Positions 1 to 2,762 of a stretch of 5,517 nucleotides of DNA are shown here, in pieces; the stretch's first letter is position 1; every line of letters begins with the position of its first letter. The position numbers and the translations under genes are program-made. The DNA is from DATMNI01 sp035570275. Lineage in GTDB: Bacteria; Acidobacteriota; Terriglobia; Bryobacterales; Bryobacteraceae. A model generated the notes under the pieces. It was given only the letters and a program-made list of their open reading frames with translations. It was not told the DNA's origin and did not search any database. The stretch spans positions 1-5,517 of the forward strand of contig DATMNI010000043.1 of NCBI GenBank assembly GCA_035570275.1, read 5' to 3'.

Positions 1-12
1 TGATCTGGTCAT
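1..12 (-). CDS. Possible start of the next gene (first four codons only)
   Basis: ATG at 12-10 is followed by ACC AGA TCA and then the window edge, giving M-T-R-S. It shares ATGA with the stop of the small gene. The only Shine-Dalgarno-like sequence is GGAG about eleven bases upstream, which is weak and lies in the 3' arm of the inverted repeat. Nothing can be said about the product. Confidence 0.3.
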
Positions 13-122
13 GACGCCGGCCGCTCCGCCGGGAGCTGCGCACTACCCTGTTTAGCGGCCGGCGTCACTTCATCCGCGGCGGTAAGGGGGTGCCGCGGAA
101 TGGTGTTCAATTTTGTAGCCAT
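9..122 (-). CDS. Small 37-residue protein, unknown function; possible coupling leader for the next gene
   Basis: ATG at 122-120 opens a 37-codon frame that ends at TGA 11-9. It overlaps the end of the GPWED gene by 16 bases and has AGGA six bases upstream. The product starts MATKLNTIPRHPLTAADEV and ends LPAERPAS. It is roughly neutral and Pro/Ala-rich with no membrane segment or recognisable domain. Its stop overlaps the ATG at 12 of the following frame as ATGA, a classic coupling arrangement. A perfect 14-bp inverted repeat sits in its second half, so ribosomes reading it would have to melt that hairpin right before the next start. Third codon positions are mostly G or C, as in the neighbours. 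It is a true small phage gene, a coupling leader, or a chance frame; the ribosome-binding site and ATGA contact favour one of the first two. Confidence 0.5.
   Translation of the reverse strand: MATKLNTIPRHPLTAADEVTPAAKQGSAQLPAERPAS
12..67 (-). promoter_or_regulatory. Perfect 14-bp inverted repeat (hairpin) ending on a start codon
   Basis: tgacgccggccgct (12-25) and agcggccggcgtca (54-67) are exact reverse complements separated by 28 bases. In the minus-strand transcript the 3' arm ends with the A of the ATG at 12, so the stem would bury the ribosome-binding region of the next gene. A smaller stem, gctcc (23-27) with ggagc (32-36) around a four-base loop, partly competes with it. No T-run follows on the minus strand, so it does not look like an intrinsic terminator. 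Confidence 0.55.
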
Positions 123-1393
123 AGCGTATCCTGATTGCTCAACGGATCGTGGCCGCCGCCTGGAGCGAGTGCTCCACCAATCGCCGGAAACGCTGCTGTG
201 CCAGTTGGCGGAACGCCGCTTGGCTCCGGCAAGAACGGAGGCGGCCCCGCCATGGCGCGTGATTGACCCAGGGGCGAGTTCCTCCGGATCATTTCGTCCA
301 ATGCTTCGATTTTTTGGGTCGGGGCGTGCTCGGAAAGCCACTGCGCCAGGTGGCCAATGCCAAGGCCAGCCGTTGCCACTCCTCCCGCACCAGCCATGTC
401 AGCCAAGATCGCTGGAATCCACCCGCTCAACGGGTGCTTCGGACCAAACTTGCTCACCAGCCGTGAAAGATTTTCAATGCGCCCACCGTGGATAATCGCA
501 TCCATCAACTCTTTCTCAGCGGGCGTAAAGTTGGACTTTTTGTCATAGCGCAGCTCCTCGATCGCTTTACGGAGCTTGTTCCCAAGATTTGCACCAGAGC
601 CCGATGTAGCGGCGCCGGCCCTTGCTTCCTCCGCCGCCTGCGTCACTTGTTCGGACACCTTGTCCGCGCGATAATCACCGCGCGCCCGTTTGGCTGTTTC
701 CGCAAAACCAGGAACGTTGGAAAGGTACTCATCAATATGCTCAAGGGCGATTCTAGCCGCGCGCGATTCGGACGTGCCGCGGCGGTCGCCGATGATGTTG
801 CTCAGCCGCGTCCTGACCTCGTAAACCTCTTTTGCTGACGAGTCAGGCCCCAGCGGACGTTTGAGCCGCTCAATCAGACCATACACTCCTGGCTGATCTT
901 CCGGATGGAAATCATCATTGAGCTTGTTCCGCAACGTGTCCGACAAATCCGCGACGACATCGGCCCGCAACGGCACATTTGCGTTTTTTAGCTCCCTGTA
1001 TGCTTTCTTACTGCTTAACTGCAACTCCTCACGCTCCGGAGCCTCTACGAAGGCTGGTTTCGACGCTCGCGCTATCATTCTGGTGGTGCCAGCCGCCGGG
1101 CTCAGCGGCGTCGCCGCCGTCGCGGCTTCAAACGATCGCCCGATTGCTTCCTTGCTCATGGGATCGACGCGCCTTTCCATCACGTCACCCATGAGCTTCG
1201 GCCCGGCCATCACGCCTTCTGCTACCGTTCCCGCGATGCGGCCAGGCCAAGTCGCTATGCGCCCTGCCATACCGGACCAATCAATGCCGCCACGCTGGTC
1301 CTTTTTTTCTGCGCCCGCAGAGTCTTCCCACGGCCCGCCACTCGCCGCCGCGGTCGGCGCGAAGTCTTCCCATGGGCCGGATTCAGGCGCCAT
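107..1393 (-). CDS. Phage virion-associated protein with duplicated GPWED motif; putative internal virion/ejection protein
   Basis: I chose the ATG at 1393 (428 residues) because GGGAG sits ten bases upstream; a GTG at 1402 would add three residues. The gene overlaps the preceding stop by 11 bases. Positions here count from the GTG. SGPWEDF (8-14) and GGPWEDS (22-27) are tandem motifs. Residues 128-265 are charged and helical (VYEVRTRLSNIIGDRRG, SRAARIALEHIDEYL, AKRARGDYRADKVSEQV). Residues 267-327 contain SGSGANLGNKLRKAIEEL, then FTPAEKELMDAIIHGGRIEN and RLVSKFGPKHPLSG. Residues 325-358 are a glycine-rich hydrophobic segment. A Pro/Gly tail closes the protein. I recall the SG-x-N-x-x-N-x-[IL]-R, GF-x-x-x-E, G-x-x-x-N-x-x-R and G-K/P series from a widespread Rhizobiales phage family next to lysis/ejection genes. 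The exact function is unknown, and no catalytic motif is visible. Confidence 0.82.
   Translation of the reverse strand: MAPESGPWEDFAPTAAASGGPWEDSAGAEKKDQRGGIDWSGMAGRIATWPGRIAGTVAEGVMAGPKLMGDVMERRVDPMSKEAIGRSFEAATAATPLSPAAGTTRMIARASKPAFVEAPEREELQLSSKKAYRELKNANVPLRADVVADLSDTLRNKLNDDFHPEDQPGVYGLIERLKRPLGPDSSAKEVYEVRTRLSNIIGDRRGTSESRAARIALEHIDEYLSNVPGFAETAKRARGDYRADKVSEQVTQAAEEARAGAATSGSGANLGNKLRKAIEELRYDKKSNFTPAEKELMDAIIHGGRIENLSRLVSKFGPKHPLSGWIPAILADMAGAGGVATAGLGIGHLAQWLSEHAPTQKIEALDEMIRRNSPLGQSRAMAGPPPFLPEPSGVPPTGTAAFPAIGGALAPGGGHDPLSNQDTLWLQN
129..132 (-). promoter_or_regulatory. Ribosome-binding site for the 37-residue small gene
   Basis: AGGA on the minus strand (within CAGGATACGCTATG) lies six bases before the ATG at 122, inside the last codons of the GPWED protein gene. 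Ideal spacing is the main reason to accept the small gene as translated. Confidence 0.5.
329..430 (-). other. Hydrophobic Gly/Ala-rich segment, possible membrane-inserting helix pair
   Basis: Residues 325-358 (GTG numbering), from LSGWIPAILADMAGAGG through VATAGLGIGHLAQWLSEHA, form the only strongly hydrophobic part of this protein. The segment has one Asp in the middle and glycines that would allow a hairpin. It may insert in the host membrane during DNA entry, or simply pack in the virion core. Confidence 0.4.
1321..1378 (-). repeat. Duplicated GPWED-coding segment (42-bp period)
   Basis: On the plus strand agtcttcccacgg (1321-1333) and agtcttcccatgg (1363-1375) differ by one base and lie 42 bases apart. 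They encode the two GPWED copies 14 residues apart at the N-terminus of the protein. PW-[ED]-x-[FY]-type short motifs at the extreme N-terminus are, from memory, a common signature of phage internal proteins and may be a packaging or partner-binding tag. Confidence 0.65.
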
Positions 1394-2762
1394 TGCCGAC
1401 ACGCTCCCATGAATTCTTATCTGCGGGATCGCCGCCTTTGAAACGCCAGCCCTTTCGAACCTCTCCGATTTGCGGAGGCGCGCTGCCGTTCAACGGCTTC
1501 GGCTGATTTTGCTGCGGCGCACGCGGCTGCCACGGTTGATTTGCCGGCGGCGCGGTCGAAGGCTGACCAGCGCGACGGTTTGCGATCTGGTTGTTTACCG
1601 AAGCTATTTCATCGTCAAGCGACTGAGCGCGGTTTGCAAAATCATCCCTCAGCACTTGTGCAACGCCGTATACGTTAGCTGCGCTATCGCCTTGGGAAAA
1701 GATGTCATGCACCTCAGCTCTCGCGCTGTCGCTGAGCACGCCTCCCAGGGTCGGATTTGCGAGAATCCTGCCGATCTCGGGACGAACAACCGCTAGCTGT
1801 GTCTGGAAATTTTTAGCCGCTTGCTGACCAACCGCTGCTTCTCCGCCGCGCAGGAACCGTTCTATGAACGGAACTCCGCTCTGGTCCACTTCTTGAGCCA
1901 GCTGAATCAGCTTGTCGATGTTCTTTTTCGCCGTGTTTTCAAACGTCGTAACGGCCGATCTCATGACCGTTAGTTTGTTCAGGTCGGCCGCAAGCGCCCT
2001 TGGTTCGGCCGTAGCCAACTGGCGTTGTGCCAGGCCCTCTGGACTATACATGTCAAGGCGACGATCGGTTTGCGCCAGCCGATCCCTTTGATAATCAATT
2101 CTTGCTTGCATAACTTGGTAAGATTGCTGAGCCTTTTCTATTTGCTCGCGGCGTTTATCCTGCAATTGAGCCATGGTGATATAGTCTTTGGTGGCCGCCT
2201 GCTGCGCCATGGCGTCGTCGCGCACTTCTGCCGCCTTCTGCTGGATCATGAACGACTTGGTGTCCATGTCGAGCTTTCTGTCATCGAGAATTTTCTGATA
2301 GGCGTCGTTCGCCATTTTCCAGTTCTGATATGCCTGCTTGTTCTCTTGCTCCCACATCTTGCTCTGCTGCTCGAACTTTTGCTGGTTGCCTTCCTTGAGA
2401 CCTTCCAGCGTGCCGGTGAAGGCCGCCAAGGCGTTCATCGTGTGCCGCCTCGTCATGGCGCCGGCGATTGCGCCGAATACAGTGGCGGCGGCGAGCCACG
2501 TGCCGGCGGCTTCCATCGTCACTCGATTGTCAGGCGGCGGCGGACTCTCAGGCGCCTGAGGACGGTTAGCGGCCTGTGCCTGATAGGCCTTCATTTCACC
2601 GCCGAGACTCTCCATCATGGCGTTCTTCTCGGCTTCGCCGCGCTTTACCCGCTGCCCTGCCTGACCAGCGGCCTGGCGCGTTTCGGCCATCGCCGGCGCT
2701 AAATCGACGGGAGCAGTGAGCGGGTCGGTGTCGTCACCGGGTGAGAACGGATCGTTGGCCAC
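1383..2762 (-). CDS. Coiled-coil phage protein with hydrophobic segment and GWRFKGGDP C-terminal motif; putative internal virion/ejection protein
   Basis: This is a 459-residue protein that starts with GTG (2762-2760) immediately after the upstream TAA, with AAGGCGG five bases before. The N-terminus (1-80) is acidic, then Pro-rich. Residues 83-104 are a hydrophobic Ala/Gly segment (EAAGTWLAAATVFGAIAGAM) ending in TRRHT. Residues 120-240 are a long charged, Gln-rich helix, probably coiled coil (FEQQSKMWEQENKQAYQNWK and on). Residues 262-395 form a second helical region (RPEIGRILANPTLGG, SDSARAEVHDIF, LRDDFANRAQSLDDEI). A Pro/Gln linker leads to RKGWRFKGGDPADKNSWERV (436-455). I recall the order hydrophobic segment, then NxxxYExxxxxWK-type helix, then F-K-G-G-[DN]-P tail from uncharacterised structural proteins of proteobacterial phages. 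The role in the virion is inferred: a membrane-compatible segment plus coiled coil suits an ejection protein. It overlaps the next gene by 11 bases. Confidence 0.85.
   Translation of the reverse strand: MANDPFSPGDDTDPLTAPVDLAPAMAETRQAAGQAGQRVKRGEAEKNAMMESLGGEMKAYQAQAANRPQAPESPPPPDNRVTMEAAGTWLAAATVFGAIAGAMTRRHTMNALAAFTGTLEGLKEGNQQKFEQQSKMWEQENKQAYQNWKMANDAYQKILDDRKLDMDTKSFMIQQKAAEVRDDAMAQQAATKDYITMAQLQDKRREQIEKAQQSYQVMQARIDYQRDRLAQTDRRLDMYSPEGLAQRQLATAEPRALAADLNKLTVMRSAVTTFENTAKKNIDKLIQLAQEVDQSGVPFIERFLRGGEAAVGQQAAKNFQTQLAVVRPEIGRILANPTLGGVLSDSARAEVHDIFSQGDSAANVYGVAQVLRDDFANRAQSLDDEIASVNNQIANRRAGQPSTAPPANQPWQPRAPQQNQPKPLNGSAPPQIGEVRKGWRFKGGDPADKNSWERVGNGA
1398..1466 (-). other. C-terminal phage motif (G-W-R-F-K-G-G-D-P ... 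W-E-R-V)
   Basis: Residues 433-455 of the 459-residue protein read GEVRKGWRFKGGDPADKNS followed by WERV. From memory, a short terminal module of the form G-[YW]-x-F-K-G-G-[DN]-P-x-D-x-x-S/N-W-E recurs at the ends of many otherwise unrelated phage virion proteins. It is set off from the rest by a Pro/Gln linker (residues 400-430), which suggests a separate docking or stabilising element. Confidence 0.5.
1404..1408 (-). promoter_or_regulatory. Ribosome-binding site deciding the start of the GPWED protein
   Basis: GGGAG on the minus strand lies ten bases before the ATG at 1393 but only one base before the alternative in-frame GTG at 1402. That spacing makes the ATG the better start and shortens the protein from 431 to 428 residues. 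Confidence 0.55.

Noticed and set aside
12..67. Inverted repeat as an intrinsic transcription terminator
   Set aside because: On the minus strand the 3' arm is followed by TGACCAGATCA rather than a T-run, and the loop of 28 bases is long for a terminator. On the plus strand the bases after 67 are cttcatccg, also not a T-run.
123..341. N-terminal extension of the small gene up to an ATG at 341 (110 residues)
   Set aside because: The extension is fully inside the GPWED gene in another frame, is Arg/Ser-rich as expected of a shadow frame, and has no ribosome-binding site, whereas the ATG at 122 has AGGA at six bases.
1394..1402. GTG at 1402 as start of the GPWED protein
   Set aside because: GGGAG would be only one base from the GTG, too close to serve it, but is ten bases from the ATG at 1393. 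The choice changes only three residues and is not certain.
918..1412. Plus-strand open frame of 164 codons
   Set aside because: It is antisense to the GPWED protein and kept open by high GC. The composition is Ala/Ser/Pro with no domain, and the minus-strand gene has a better start and recognisable motifs.
2025..2702. Plus-strand open frame of 225 codons rich in Leu and hydrophobic residues, looking like a membrane protein
   Set aside because: It is antisense to the coiled-coil region; Lys/Gln/Glu codons there read as Leu/Phe/Val on the other strand, which mimics membrane segments. It has no supporting start context and lies wholly inside a gene with clear phage motifs.
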